A stretch of 47,300 nucleotides of DNA, taken from the NCBI GenBank assembly GCA_964351905.1, contig CAYGPG010000014.1, positions 1-47,300 of the forward strand, in the 5' to 3' direction. The stretch comes from GCA-2708415 sp964351905 (GTDB lineage Bacteria; Pseudomonadota; Alphaproteobacteria; Micavibrionales; Micavibrionaceae). Shown here one piece after another: positions 32,832 through 41,075 of the stretch. Every line of letters begins with the position of its first letter. Positions within the stretch are counted from its first letter, which is position 1. The notes below the pieces were generated by a model that was given only the letters and a program-made list of their open reading frames with translations, made no database searches and had not been told where the DNA came from. The position numbers and the translations under genes were made by a program.

Positions 32832-33215
32832 ATGAGGGAAGCTCAATTATTGATGGCAAAGGCTCAAAATGGCTGCAAAGTCTCTTACGAAAAAGGGCTT
32901 CGCAGAATTGTAAATCACATAAATGATAGTCCCTTGTGCGAAAATATACCCGTAGATCTTAGGCAAAAATTTACGGATGAAGTTTTGCTGGGTGTTCACA
33001 GAGCTCTGAGAACATACGACCCAAAACGTGACTTCCAACCATGGCTCGAAGCTATTGTTATTTACAAAAGTAAACAGATTTTTTCAAAACGTTCTAAATT
33101 TTATCTTCTCAATCGTTTTGAGGAAATAAGCAAAAAGCGTCCTTCAAACACAGAACGTACAAGGCGCTTCCTTGCTTTTCATTTTAACTTAAAAAAGTCA
33201 AAGGAGATTTTTTAA
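32832..33215 (+). CDS. ECF sigma-factor-like protein with region 2 only
   Basis: 127 aa. The sequence from LLMAKAQNGCKVSYEKGLRRI to EVLLGVHRALRTYDPKRDFQPWLEAIVIYKSKQIF follows sigma-70 region 2 of ECF factors (core binding and -10 recognition). Where region 4 should begin, the protein ends in a short basic tail (TERTRRFLAFHFNLKKSK). It is thus a natural region-2-only protein or a truncated remnant. It has only a weak ribosome site. Its stop overlaps the next ATG (TAATG), so it is translationally coupled to the AhpD-like gene. Confidence 0.7.
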   Translation: MREAQLLMAKAQNGCKVSYEKGLRRIVNHINDSPLCENIPVDLRQKFTDEVLLGVHRALRTYDPKRDFQPWLEAIVIYKSKQIFSKRSKFYLLNRFEEISKKRPSNTERTRRFLAFHFNLKKSKEIF

Positions 33216-33766
33216 TGACACAACGATTAGAAAAAGTAACCAACCCCGAAGGTAAAGCCGCAGAGCTATTAGAAGGTGTTAAAGCAGCTCTTGGCTCAAC
33301 GCCAAACATCTTCACAACATTTGCCAATGCACCTACCGCATTAGAAGCCTATCTCGGGCTGAATGGAACGTTGCAAGGCGGAGCGCTTGATGCACAGTTC
33401 AAAGAAAAACTAGCTCTAACCGTGGCCGGTCTTAACGGCTGTGATTACTGCGCCTCTGCCCATACATTCCTGGGCGGCAAAGCCGGTCTTGATGAGGAAG
33501 AGCTCGCGATGAATTTAAAAGGTCTATCAAAAAATGCGATGTGCCAATCTGGCCTGCAATTTGTAACCAAAGTTGTTCAGCAGCGTGGACAAATCTCTGA
33601 TGCGGATCTGCAAGAGGTGCGTGATGCAGGCTTCAGCGATGAGCGTATTATAGAGATGATCGCTCATATCGCTTTGAACACAATGACAAATTACTTCAAT
33701 GAAGTATTTAACGTTGAAGTCGATTTTCCAGCTGTCAGCACAAATGAAGTGCGGCGTGCAGCATAA
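33215..33766 (+). CDS. AhpD-like carboxymuconolactone decarboxylase family protein
   Basis: 183 aa. The CMD/AhpD fold carries the redox motif NGCDYCASAH with C76, C79 and H83, as in alkylhydroperoxidase AhpD. The likely role is peroxidase or disulfide chemistry in antioxidant defence. It has AAGGAG upstream and overlaps the sigma-like gene by one base. Similar CMD genes are often paired with ECF sigma factors. Confidence 0.9.
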   Translation: MTQRLEKVTNPEGKAAELLEGVKAALGSTPNIFTTFANAPTALEAYLGLNGTLQGGALDAQFKEKLALTVAGLNGCDYCASAHTFLGGKAGLDEEELAMNLKGLSKNAMCQSGLQFVTKVVQQRGQISDADLQEVRDAGFSDERIIEMIAHIALNTMTNYFNEVFNVEVDFPAVSTNEVRRAA

Positions 33767-33781
33767 CTTGTAAAAACTTTT

Positions 33782-33811
33782 CCTGAAGCCTTCAATGGTG
33801 AGGGCTTCGGG
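33782..33811 (+). terminator. Weak terminator after the AhpD-like gene
   Basis: CCTGAAGCC pairs with GGCTTCGGG over 9 bp (one T-G pair), 12-base loop, followed by CTTTAA. The short T-run suggests partial termination. Confidence 0.5.
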
Positions 33812-33842
33812 CTTTAACCGTAAATAGAAAAGAACTAAACAA

Positions 33843-34295
33843 ATGAAAAAACTACTACTCTCACTTTTTGCTGCATTAATGTTTTTGCCAGCCTTAGCGC
33901 ATGCAGATGAAAATTACACGCAGTTTGCAAGCGCTTTACGTGGCTATGACGCCGTTGCATATCAAACCGAAAACAAGGCTTTAGAAGGCAATACAAACCA
34001 TGTCGTGCATTATAATGGTCTAACATACCTTTTTGCTTCAAAAGCAAATGCTAAAAAATTCAAGGCCGATCCTAAGAAATATGCACCTGCCTATAAAGGT
34101 TATTGCGCAATGGGAGTGGCGCTTGGCAAAAAGCTACCGATTGACCCAAAAGCTTTTAAGGTTGTTGATGGTAAGTTATATATGAATGTAAGCACAACGG
34201 TTCGAGAAAAATGGCTCAAAAATATTGCAGGTAATATTGCAAAGGCAGACAAGAACTGGCCTGAAATAGCTAATACGCACCCAGATAAATTATAA
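33843..34295 (+). CDS. Exported YHS-domain protein
   Basis: 150 aa with a signal peptide (MKKLLLSLFAALMFLPALAHA). The mature part has the pattern of secreted YHS proteins: GYDAVAYQTENKALEG, NGLTYLFASKANAKKF, DPKKYAPAYKGYCAMGVALGK and DGKLYMNVSTTVREKWLKNI. YHS domains are thought to bind metal; the cysteine in GYCAMG is the candidate ligand here. Exact function unknown. It has its own start region and strong terminator. Confidence 0.88.
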   Translation: MKKLLLSLFAALMFLPALAHADENYTQFASALRGYDAVAYQTENKALEGNTNHVVHYNGLTYLFASKANAKKFKADPKKYAPAYKGYCAMGVALGKKLPIDPKAFKVVDGKLYMNVSTTVREKWLKNIAGNIAKADKNWPEIANTHPDKL

Positions 34296-34308
34296 AAGAA
34301 CACTTAAT

Positions 34309-34339
34309 ACCTGAGGCAGAAAATGCCTCAGGTTTTTTT
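34309..34339 (+). terminator. Strong Rho-independent terminator after the YHS gene
   Basis: Perfect 10-bp stem ACCTGAGGCA/TGCCTCAGGT with a 5-base loop followed by six further T. Confidence 0.92.
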
Positions 34340-34359
34340 AATAAGCACAGGAGATTACA

Positions 34360-35322
34360 ATGCCCTTCAAAACATTTCTGACATCAATTTTATTAATAGC
34401 TATTATTTTTACGGGCATAGCGTCCTTCGCTAACGCAGAAGAAAATCTAGAGCGTGTGCGTTTTGGCACAGAAAAAGTCGATGGCATTAACATCTTCTAC
34501 CGCGAGGCGGGAGATCCTAAAAGTGATAAGCCCGCATTGGTTTTGTTGCATGGCTTCCCAAGTTCTTCTCACCAATATCGCGAAGTGCTCGCCGCGCTGG
34601 GTGACGAATTCTATTTGATCGCACCAGATTACCCTGGCTTTGGAAACAGTGAATTCCCTAGCGTCGATGAATATGAGTACACATTTGATAATTTTGCCGA
34701 AACGATGGATAAATTCTTGATCCAGCGCGGGCTCGATAAATATGTGCTCATGATTCAAGATTTCGGCGCACCTGTCGGTTTCCGCATCGCGACCAAGCAC
34801 CCAGAAAAGGTGAAAGGCTTTGTTGTGAAAAACGGAAACGCCTACGAAGAGGGCATCTCTCCAAAAGGTTGGGGCAAAGTTTTAGATTACTGGGAGGCCA
34901 AAACACCAGAACTTGAACAGCACATAAAAGAAAATGTGTTCACTCTTGAGGGTATGAGATGGCAGTACACCCACGGCACGCGTAATCCTGATGCGATTAA
35001 CCCCGATAACTGGGTTTTGGATTACTACAACATCTCTCGCCCGGGTGGTCATGAGATGGCTTTGGAGATGTTCTACGATTATCAGAACAACCTCAAACTC
35101 TATCCTGAATGGCAGCAATATTTGCGTGATAACCAACCGCCAATGTTGCTGGTCTGGGGTAAGAATGATGCATTCTTCCCTGTGCCTGGAGCCGAAGGCT
35201 ATAAGCGTGATGTGAAAGATATCGACTATAATATCCTTGATACAGGTCATTTTGCTTTAGAAGAAGAAGCGCCGTTCATTATTGGCAAAATGCGTGAATT
35301 TATGAACGCGAAATTTAAGTAA
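34360..35322 (+). CDS. Exported alpha/beta hydrolase, haloalkane-dehalogenase/epoxide-hydrolase-like
   Basis: 320 aa with a signal peptide (hydrophobic residues 5-22, cleavage after ANA), so it acts in the periplasm. HGFP (64-67) forms the oxyanion hole. The nucleophile elbow is IQDFGAPVG with D134 instead of serine, as in haloalkane dehalogenases and epoxide hydrolases. The acid is in LVWGKNDAFFP and the histidine in LDTGHFALEE. A periplasmic location is less usual for this group. AGGAG precedes the ATG, and terminators on both sides make it a separate unit. Confidence 0.87.
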   Translation: MPFKTFLTSILLIAIIFTGIASFANAEENLERVRFGTEKVDGINIFYREAGDPKSDKPALVLLHGFPSSSHQYREVLAALGDEFYLIAPDYPGFGNSEFPSVDEYEYTFDNFAETMDKFLIQRGLDKYVLMIQDFGAPVGFRIATKHPEKVKGFVVKNGNAYEEGISPKGWGKVLDYWEAKTPELEQHIKENVFTLEGMRWQYTHGTRNPDAINPDNWVLDYYNISRPGGHEMALEMFYDYQNNLKLYPEWQQYLRDNQPPMLLVWGKNDAFFPVPGAEGYKRDVKDIDYNILDTGHFALEEEAPFIIGKMREFMNAKFK

Positions 35323-35334
35323 ATACGATCAGAT

Positions 35335-35369
35335 GGGGAGAGCGTGTTACCCCCTAAAGCGCTCTCCCC
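35335..35369 (+). terminator. Terminator after the exported hydrolase
   Basis: GGGGAGAGCG/CGCTCTCCCC stem of 10 bp, 15-base loop, followed by a T-rich but interrupted tail. Confidence 0.7.
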
Positions 35370-35402
35370 TATCATTTCATTTTATTAGAAAAGAAAAAAA
35401 TC

Positions 35403-35873
35403 ATGACTGCACAACGTCCACCACTCCCGCCATTCACAGAAGAAACGGCCATAGAAAAAGTTCGCCTCGCTGAAGATGGCTGGAATGGCAGGAATCCTGA
35501 AAAAATCGCACTGGCGTATTCAGCAGACAGCAAGTGGCGTAACCGCGACCAATTCGTCAATGGCCGTGAAGAGATCGTTCAATTTCTTACAGGCAAGTGG
35601 GAAAAGGAACTCGAATATCGTCTTATCAAAGAGCTGTTTGCGTTCACCGACAACCGCATCTCCGTGCGCTATGCTTACGAATATCACAATGATCGAGGTC
35701 AATGGTTCCGCGCCTATGGGAATGAGAACTGGGTGTTCGATGAAAATGGTCTCATGAAAGAGCGCTACGCCAGCATTAACGATTTAGCGATTGAGGAAAA
35801 CGAGCGTAAATTCCATTGGCCTCAAGGCCGCCGCCCTGATGACCATCCGGGCTTAAGTGAATTGGGATTATAA
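35403..35873 (+). CDS. DUF1348 family (SnoaL/NTF2-like) protein
   Basis: 156 aa. An NTF2-like cone fold is indicated by EKVRLAEDGWNGRNPEKIALAYS, WRNRDQFVNGREEIVQFL and RISVRYAYEYHNDRGQWFRAYG. The ending YASINDLAIEENERKFHW...HPGLSELGL is typical of DUF1348. No enzymatic function is established. It precedes dps by 12 bases and probably shares its transcript. Confidence 0.9.
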   Translation: MTAQRPPLPPFTEETAIEKVRLAEDGWNGRNPEKIALAYSADSKWRNRDQFVNGREEIVQFLTGKWEKELEYRLIKELFAFTDNRISVRYAYEYHNDRGQWFRAYGNENWVFDENGLMKERYASINDLAIEENERKFHWPQGRRPDDHPGLSELGL

Positions 35874-35885
35874 GGAGAATACTAT

Positions 35886-36335
35886 ATGTCAGCCCCACAA
35901 AAATCAGACAATGCAGTCAAAAGTCTGGAAAATATTTTAAACGAAACCTACGCACTTTATTTTGCCGCTCATCACTTTCATTGGAATGTTGAGGGATCTC
36001 AATTTGTTTCACTGCACGCATTATTTGAGGAGATATATCAAGATGCATTTAAAGCATTGGATGAAATAGCAGAACGTATACGCAGCTTTGAAGTTTATAC
36101 ATATCTAGAGCCTAAAACAAATGTGAAAGTCGATGTTTCGGGTGAGAGCGCACAAGAACGTTCTAAGGCAATGATTGCAGCCTTGCTGAAAAGCCACGAA
36201 TCTCTTGTGACATCTCTCAAAGCCAGCATTGAAGTATTCTCAGAAAAGGATGACCCTGTGACTGAAGATTTACTTATTGGTCGTTTGGAAGTGCACGAGA
36301 AAAATATTTGGATTTTAAAAAGTATTACAAAATAA
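35886..36335 (+). CDS. dps: Dps family DNA-protection ferritin
   Basis: 149 aa, a dodecameric mini-ferritin that oxidises Fe(II) with peroxide and protects DNA. The ferroxidase site at the subunit interface is visible in AAHHFHWNVEGSQFVSLHALFEEIYQD and ALDEIAERI. Length and helix pattern match Dps; the N-terminal DNA-binding tail is short. It sits 23 bases before catalase, a natural pairing against peroxide and iron. Confidence 0.93.
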   Translation: MSAPQKSDNAVKSLENILNETYALYFAAHHFHWNVEGSQFVSLHALFEEIYQDAFKALDEIAERIRSFEVYTYLEPKTNVKVDVSGESAQERSKAMIAALLKSHESLVTSLKASIEVFSEKDDPVTEDLLIGRLEVHEKNIWILKSITK

Positions 36336-36358
36336 ACCCATTAAAATAAGGAAGCACC

Positions 36359-37810
36359 ATGACAAACAACGCTACAATTCTCACCACATCTGCCGGAAGC
36401 CCCGTCTCTGATAACCAAAACTCAAGAACCGCTGGCCCGCGTGGTCCGATATTGCTTGAAGATGTTCACCTCGTTGAAAAGCTAGCCCATCAAAACCGTG
36501 AGCGTATCCCCGAGCGCGTTGTTCATGCCAAAGGCTGGGGCGCGTATGGGACATTCAAGGTCACAAATCCCGATATTGCAAAATATACGCGCGCCAAATT
36601 TCTTCAACCTGGTGCAGAATGTGAGTTGCTTGCACGTTTTTCAACAGTGGCTGGTGAGCAAGGCGCTGCCGATAACGAACGCGATGTGCGTGGTTTTGCT
36701 GTGAAGTTTTACACTGAAGAAGGTAATTGGGATATGGTGGGTAATAATACGCCGATCTTCTTCGTGCGCGATCCGTTAAAATTCCCTGATTTTATCCGCA
36801 CGCAAAAACGTCATCCTAAAACCAACCTGCGTAGCGCAACAGCCATGTGGGATTTTTGGTCGCAATGCCCGGAGAGTCTTCATCAAATCACAATTCTCAT
36901 GAGTGATCGCGGTTGCCCGAAAACACCAATGCATATGAACGGTTATGCCTCACACACACTCAGTTTTATTAGTTCGGATAATAAACGCTATTGGGTGAAG
37001 TGGCATTTTAAAACCCAGCAAGGCCACGATTATTACACCAACGAGGAAGCAGCAGAAGTGATCGGCAAAACGCGCGAGGGCTATCAGGAAGCCTTGTTTG
37101 GCACCATCGAAAATGGCGACTACCCAAAGTGGGATGTAAAAGTACAAATCATGCCTGAAGAGGATGCAGAAAAAACACCGTACAACCCTTTTGATCTCAC
37201 AAAGGTTTGGCCGCACGCTGATTATCCATTGATTGATGTCGGTGTAATGGAGTTAAACCGCAATGCTGAGAACTATTTTGCGGAAATAGAGCAAGCTGCA
37301 TATAGCCCCTCCAACATTGTCCCCGGGATTGGGTTTTCACCAGATAAAATGCTTCAAGCACGCATCTTTGCCTACGCCGATGCGCATCGATATCGTTTAG
37401 GCACGCATTATGAGGCGCTGCCAGTGAATGCACCCAAATGCCCTGTAAATCATTACCACAAAGATGGCTCTATGCGCTTTTTCGAACCGAAGCACGGCAA
37501 TGTAGACGCGTATTATGAGCCAAATAGTTTTGATGGACCCGCAGAAGATGGATCATATGCGGAGCCACCATTGAAAATTTCGGGGGATGCTGACCGTTAC
37601 AACTATCGCGACGGTGATGATTACACTCAAGCTGGAAATCTCTTCCGTAAGTTTGATGCAGGTCAAAAAGAACGTCTGTTCAACAATATTGCCGGTGCAA
37701 TGCAAGGCGTGCCTGATTTCATTATTGAACGCCAATTGGCACATTTCGATAAGGTTGATGCTGAGTATGGCGCAGGTATTCGCGCGGCACTAAAGGCTGC
37801 AAGCGAATGA
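36359..37810 (+). CDS. katA: Monofunctional haem catalase
   Basis: 483 aa, the size of small-subunit clade 3 catalases. Distal histidine in RVVHAKGWGAYG (H56), NADPH/haem region NNTPIFFVRDP, and the proximal tyrosine in RIFAYADAHRYRLG (Y339) are all intact. It disproportionates hydrogen peroxide in the cytoplasm. It has GGAAG upstream, and its stop overlaps the thiolase ATG (ATGA), which links peroxide defence to the following metabolic genes. Confidence 0.96.
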   Translation: MTNNATILTTSAGSPVSDNQNSRTAGPRGPILLEDVHLVEKLAHQNRERIPERVVHAKGWGAYGTFKVTNPDIAKYTRAKFLQPGAECELLARFSTVAGEQGAADNERDVRGFAVKFYTEEGNWDMVGNNTPIFFVRDPLKFPDFIRTQKRHPKTNLRSATAMWDFWSQCPESLHQITILMSDRGCPKTPMHMNGYASHTLSFISSDNKRYWVKWHFKTQQGHDYYTNEEAAEVIGKTREGYQEALFGTIENGDYPKWDVKVQIMPEEDAEKTPYNPFDLTKVWPHADYPLIDVGVMELNRNAENYFAEIEQAAYSPSNIVPGIGFSPDKMLQARIFAYADAHRYRLGTHYEALPVNAPKCPVNHYHKDGSMRFFEPKHGNVDAYYEPNSFDGPAEDGSYAEPPLKISGDADRYNYRDGDDYTQAGNLFRKFDAGQKERLFNNIAGAMQGVPDFIIERQLAHFDKVDAEYGAGIRAALKAASE

Positions 37811-39111
37811 GCAATGCAAACCGCTATGCTCATGATGTCTTTGTCGTTGGAGGCGCTCGAATTCCGTTTGTGAAATCTTGGACGCATTACAAGAATGACA
37901 CAGCACAAGATTTAATGACAGCCGCCTTGAAGGGTGTAGTTGATAAATTTAATCTACAAGGTCAACAAGTCGGAGACGTTGGTCTTGGTGCCCTCATGAC
38001 CGATTCATCTGATTGGAATTTAGCACGCGAATGCGTTCAAAGTGCTGGGCTTGATCCATACACTCCTGGGTTTAATCTACAGCGTGCTTGTGGCACTTCA
38101 TTAGAAACGACGCTGCAAATTGCTAATAAAATTAGTCTCGGGCAGATCGCAGACGGCATTGCTGGTGGTGTTGATACAAATTCAGCTATTCCAGCAATGG
38201 CATCACGATCTTTATCAAAAAAATTAATCCAACTTTCAAAGGCAAAATCCTTAAGGGATAAGCTCAAAATTCTTGTTTCGATGCATATATCAGAGTTTAA
38301 ACCACGTTTCCCAGTTGTCGTTGAACCGCGCACTGGAAAGTCTATGGGACAGCACACAGAACTGATGGTGCAAGAATGGAAAATCGGACAAAAAGAACAA
38401 GATGAACTGGCTTATAACAGCCACAAAAACGCTGAATTTGCTTATCAAAGCGGATTTTATGATGATCTTCTCATAGCTTACAACGGGTTAAATAAAGATG
38501 CGCTCTTAAGGCCTGATACAAGTATTGAGGCATTATCAAAGCTGCGCCCTGCATTTGATAAAAGTGATAAAGGTACATTAACGGCTGGAAACTCAACAGC
38601 CTTAACAGATGGTGCAGCAGCAGTCCTATTATCGACGAAAGAAAATGCACAGACGCAAGGTTGGCTTACTCTTGCACGCTTTGTTGACGCTGAAGTTGCC
38701 GGTATTGATTATGTGTCTGGCGAAGGCTTGTTAATGGCTCCCACAATTGCAGTATCACGACTTTTAAAGCGTAATAACTTAAATCTACAAGATTTCGACT
38801 TTTATGAAATACATGAAGCATTCGCGGGACAAGTTCTCACAACTCTAAAAGCTTGGGAATCTGACGAATACGCCCAGCGTTTACTTGGACGTGATAAAGC
38901 TCTTGGTGCGATCGACCGAAGTAAGCTGAACGTTAAAGGTGGGTCTGTTGCATTAGGCCACCCTTTTGCTGCGACAGGGGCAAGAATTGTTGCAGCCTTA
39001 GCAAAAATCTTGCATGAAAATGGTAAGGGTCGAGGGCTAATTTCAATCTGCACAGCAGGCGGAATGGGCGTTGCCGCCATTTTGGATTTACCACAAGATG
39101 ATAAAAAGTAG
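37807..39111 (+). CDS. Acetyl-CoA C-acyltransferase (thiolase, FadI-like)
   Basis: 434 aa. The acylated cysteine lies in RACGTSLETT (C95), the catalytic histidine in LGHPFAATGARI and the second cysteine in ICTAGGMG. Length and the C-terminal layout resemble FadI-type long-chain thiolases more than PhaA. Its role in this stress operon is unclear; it may degrade acyl chains released from oxidised lipids. Start coupled to catalase; adhC follows after 8 bases. Confidence 0.9.
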   Translation: MSNANRYAHDVFVVGGARIPFVKSWTHYKNDTAQDLMTAALKGVVDKFNLQGQQVGDVGLGALMTDSSDWNLARECVQSAGLDPYTPGFNLQRACGTSLETTLQIANKISLGQIADGIAGGVDTNSAIPAMASRSLSKKLIQLSKAKSLRDKLKILVSMHISEFKPRFPVVVEPRTGKSMGQHTELMVQEWKIGQKEQDELAYNSHKNAEFAYQSGFYDDLLIAYNGLNKDALLRPDTSIEALSKLRPAFDKSDKGTLTAGNSTALTDGAAAVLLSTKENAQTQGWLTLARFVDAEVAGIDYVSGEGLLMAPTIAVSRLLKRNNLNLQDFDFYEIHEAFAGQVLTTLKAWESDEYAQRLLGRDKALGAIDRSKLNVKGGSVALGHPFAATGARIVAALAKILHENGKGRGLISICTAGGMGVAAILDLPQDDKK

Positions 39112-39119
39112 GATAAAAC

Positions 39120-40223
39120 ATGAAAACTAAAGCAGCAATTGCCTATGAAGCAGGCAAACCACTCAGCATTGAAACTGTTGATTTAGATGGCCCTAAAGCA
39201 GGCGAGGTACTCATTGAAATCATGGCAACCGGTGTTTGCCACACAGATGCTTTTACTTTGTCTGGCGATGATCCCGAAGGTGCGTTCCCTGCAATTTTAG
39301 GGCATGAAGGCGCAGGTGTTGTGCGTGAAATTGGCGAAGGCGTGACCTCATTAAAAGTAGGCGACCATGTCATTCCGCTTTACACGCCTGAATGCAGAGA
39401 ATGTGATTTTTGTTTGCACCCTAAAACCAATCTTTGCCAAAAAATCAGGAGCACACAGGGGCAAGGCCTAATGCCTGATGGGACATCACGTTTTTCGATC
39501 GATGGGACGCCTATTTTGCATTATATGGGTTGCTCTACCTTTTCTAATTTCACCGTATTACCGGAAATTGCAGTTGCAAAAGTGCGTGAAGATGCTCCTT
39601 TCGATAAGATATGTTATATCGGCTGCGGCGTTACAACGGGCGTTGGCGCAGTTGTTTTTGATGCCAAAGTTGAGCCCGGATCAACGGTCGCTGTCTTTGG
39701 CCTTGGTGGCATTGGTTTGAATGTTATTCAAGGCGCGAAGATGGTTGGCGCGTCTAAAATTATCGGTATTGATCTCAATGATGCGAAAGTGCCATTGGCC
39801 AAACAATTTGGCATGACAGATTTCATCAACCCTAATGATGTAGATAACACCGTAGAGGCAATTATAGACCTCACAAATGGCGGCGTTGATTATTCTTTTG
39901 AATGTATTGGCAATGTGAATGTAATGCGCCAGGCGCTCGAATGTTGTCACAAGGGATGGGGTGAGAGCGTTATTATCGGCGTTGCGGGGGATAAAGAAAT
40001 CTCAACAAAGCCATTTCAACTTGTCACGGGACGTGTCTGGCGAGGCTCTGCCTTTGGTGGTGCGCGCGGGCGCACAGATGTCCCTAAAATTGTGGATTGG
40101 TATATGGACGGGAAAATCGATATCAACTCTCTGATTACCCATAAAATGCCGCTCGAGGACATCAACACCGCTTTTGATTTAATGCATAAAGGTGAAAGTA
40201 TTCGGAGCATCGTGGAGTTTTAA
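39120..40223 (+). CDS. adhC: S-(hydroxymethyl)glutathione dehydrogenase (class III ADH)
   Basis: Oxidises the glutathione-formaldehyde adduct to S-formylglutathione with NAD; it also reduces S-nitrosoglutathione. 367 aa. Catalytic zinc ligands are C40 (ATGVCHTDA), H62 (GHEGAG) and C169 (IGCGVTTG). Structural zinc: CRECDFCLHPKTNLC. The NAD fold has GLGGIGLNVIQG. It is intact and followed 3 bases later by the next pathway enzyme. A decayed paralogue lies at 46089-46893. Confidence 0.96.
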   Translation: MKTKAAIAYEAGKPLSIETVDLDGPKAGEVLIEIMATGVCHTDAFTLSGDDPEGAFPAILGHEGAGVVREIGEGVTSLKVGDHVIPLYTPECRECDFCLHPKTNLCQKIRSTQGQGLMPDGTSRFSIDGTPILHYMGCSTFSNFTVLPEIAVAKVREDAPFDKICYIGCGVTTGVGAVVFDAKVEPGSTVAVFGLGGIGLNVIQGAKMVGASKIIGIDLNDAKVPLAKQFGMTDFINPNDVDNTVEAIIDLTNGGVDYSFECIGNVNVMRQALECCHKGWGESVIIGVAGDKEISTKPFQLVTGRVWRGSAFGGARGRTDVPKIVDWYMDGKIDINSLITHKMPLEDINTAFDLMHKGESIRSIVEF

Positions 40224-40226
40224 GCC

Positions 40227-41075
40227 ATGGAGGTTGTAAAATCACATTACTGTTACGCTGGCACCCTTCGCTATTACGAACATCAAAGCGTACAAACAAA
40301 CACGCCAATGCGTTTTACGGTGTTCACGCCGCCTAAGGTGACGCGTGCGAATATATGCCTGGTTTTTCTTTCTGGCCTGACATGTACAGAAGATAACTTC
40401 ACCACCAAAGCGGGCGCCTATAAAAAAGCTGCCGAATTAGGCATTTATATTCTTGCGCCTGATACGTCGCCGCGCGGCGAAGATGTAGCAGATGATGACT
40501 CATATGATCTTGGGCAAGGTGCAGGGTTTTACATTGACGCAAAACAAAACCCATGGGCGAAACATTTCCGTATGGAAAGCTATATCATTCAAGAGCTCGT
40601 GCCGCTTGCTCAACGTACTTTTGATATAAAGCCAGACGGGTTTGGTGTCTGTGGGCATTCTATGGGCGGGCATGGTGCGTTAACATTCTTTTTAAAATAC
40701 CCAGACCTGTTTCAAACCTGCTCGGCTTTTTCCCCGATTGTTGCCCCCTCTCAAGTGCTGTGGGGGCAAAAAGCCTTTACCGCTTATCTTGGCGATGACC
40801 ACCAAGAATGGACAAAGCATGACGCAACAGCACTCATAGAACTTGCACCAAATGACAAACATATTTTGATTGATCAAGGCCTTGATGATGAATTTTTACA
40901 AGATCAGTTAAAGCCAGAGCTTTTTGAAAAGGCTTGTAAGGCTGTAGGACAAAAATTAGAGCTGCGATTTCACGAAGGATACGACCATAGTTATTTCTTT
41001 ATTCAAAGCTTTATGGACAGCCATTTAGAATGGCACGCGAACTACTTAACGTCAAAAAAAGAGACACTCACATGA
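40227..41075 (+). CDS. fghA: S-formylglutathione hydrolase
   Basis: Hydrolyses S-formylglutathione to formate and glutathione, finishing formaldehyde detoxification. 282 aa, esterase-D type. LSGLTCTEDNF and GHSMGGHGAL (S145) are diagnostic, and the C-terminal GYDHSYFFI holds the catalytic histidine. It directly follows adhC. Its stop overlaps the next ATG as ATGA. Confidence 0.96.
   Translation: MEVVKSHYCYAGTLRYYEHQSVQTNTPMRFTVFTPPKVTRANICLVFLSGLTCTEDNFTTKAGAYKKAAELGIYILAPDTSPRGEDVADDDSYDLGQGAGFYIDAKQNPWAKHFRMESYIIQELVPLAQRTFDIKPDGFGVCGHSMGGHGALTFFLKYPDLFQTCSAFSPIVAPSQVLWGQKAFTAYLGDDHQEWTKHDATALIELAPNDKHILIDQGLDDEFLQDQLKPELFEKACKAVGQKLELRFHEGYDHSYFFIQSFMDSHLEWHANYLTSKKETLT

Noticed and set aside
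34447..35250. Antisense frames of 117 and 122 codons over the exported hydrolase
   Set aside because: Shadows of a gene with signal peptide, catalytic triad and terminators.
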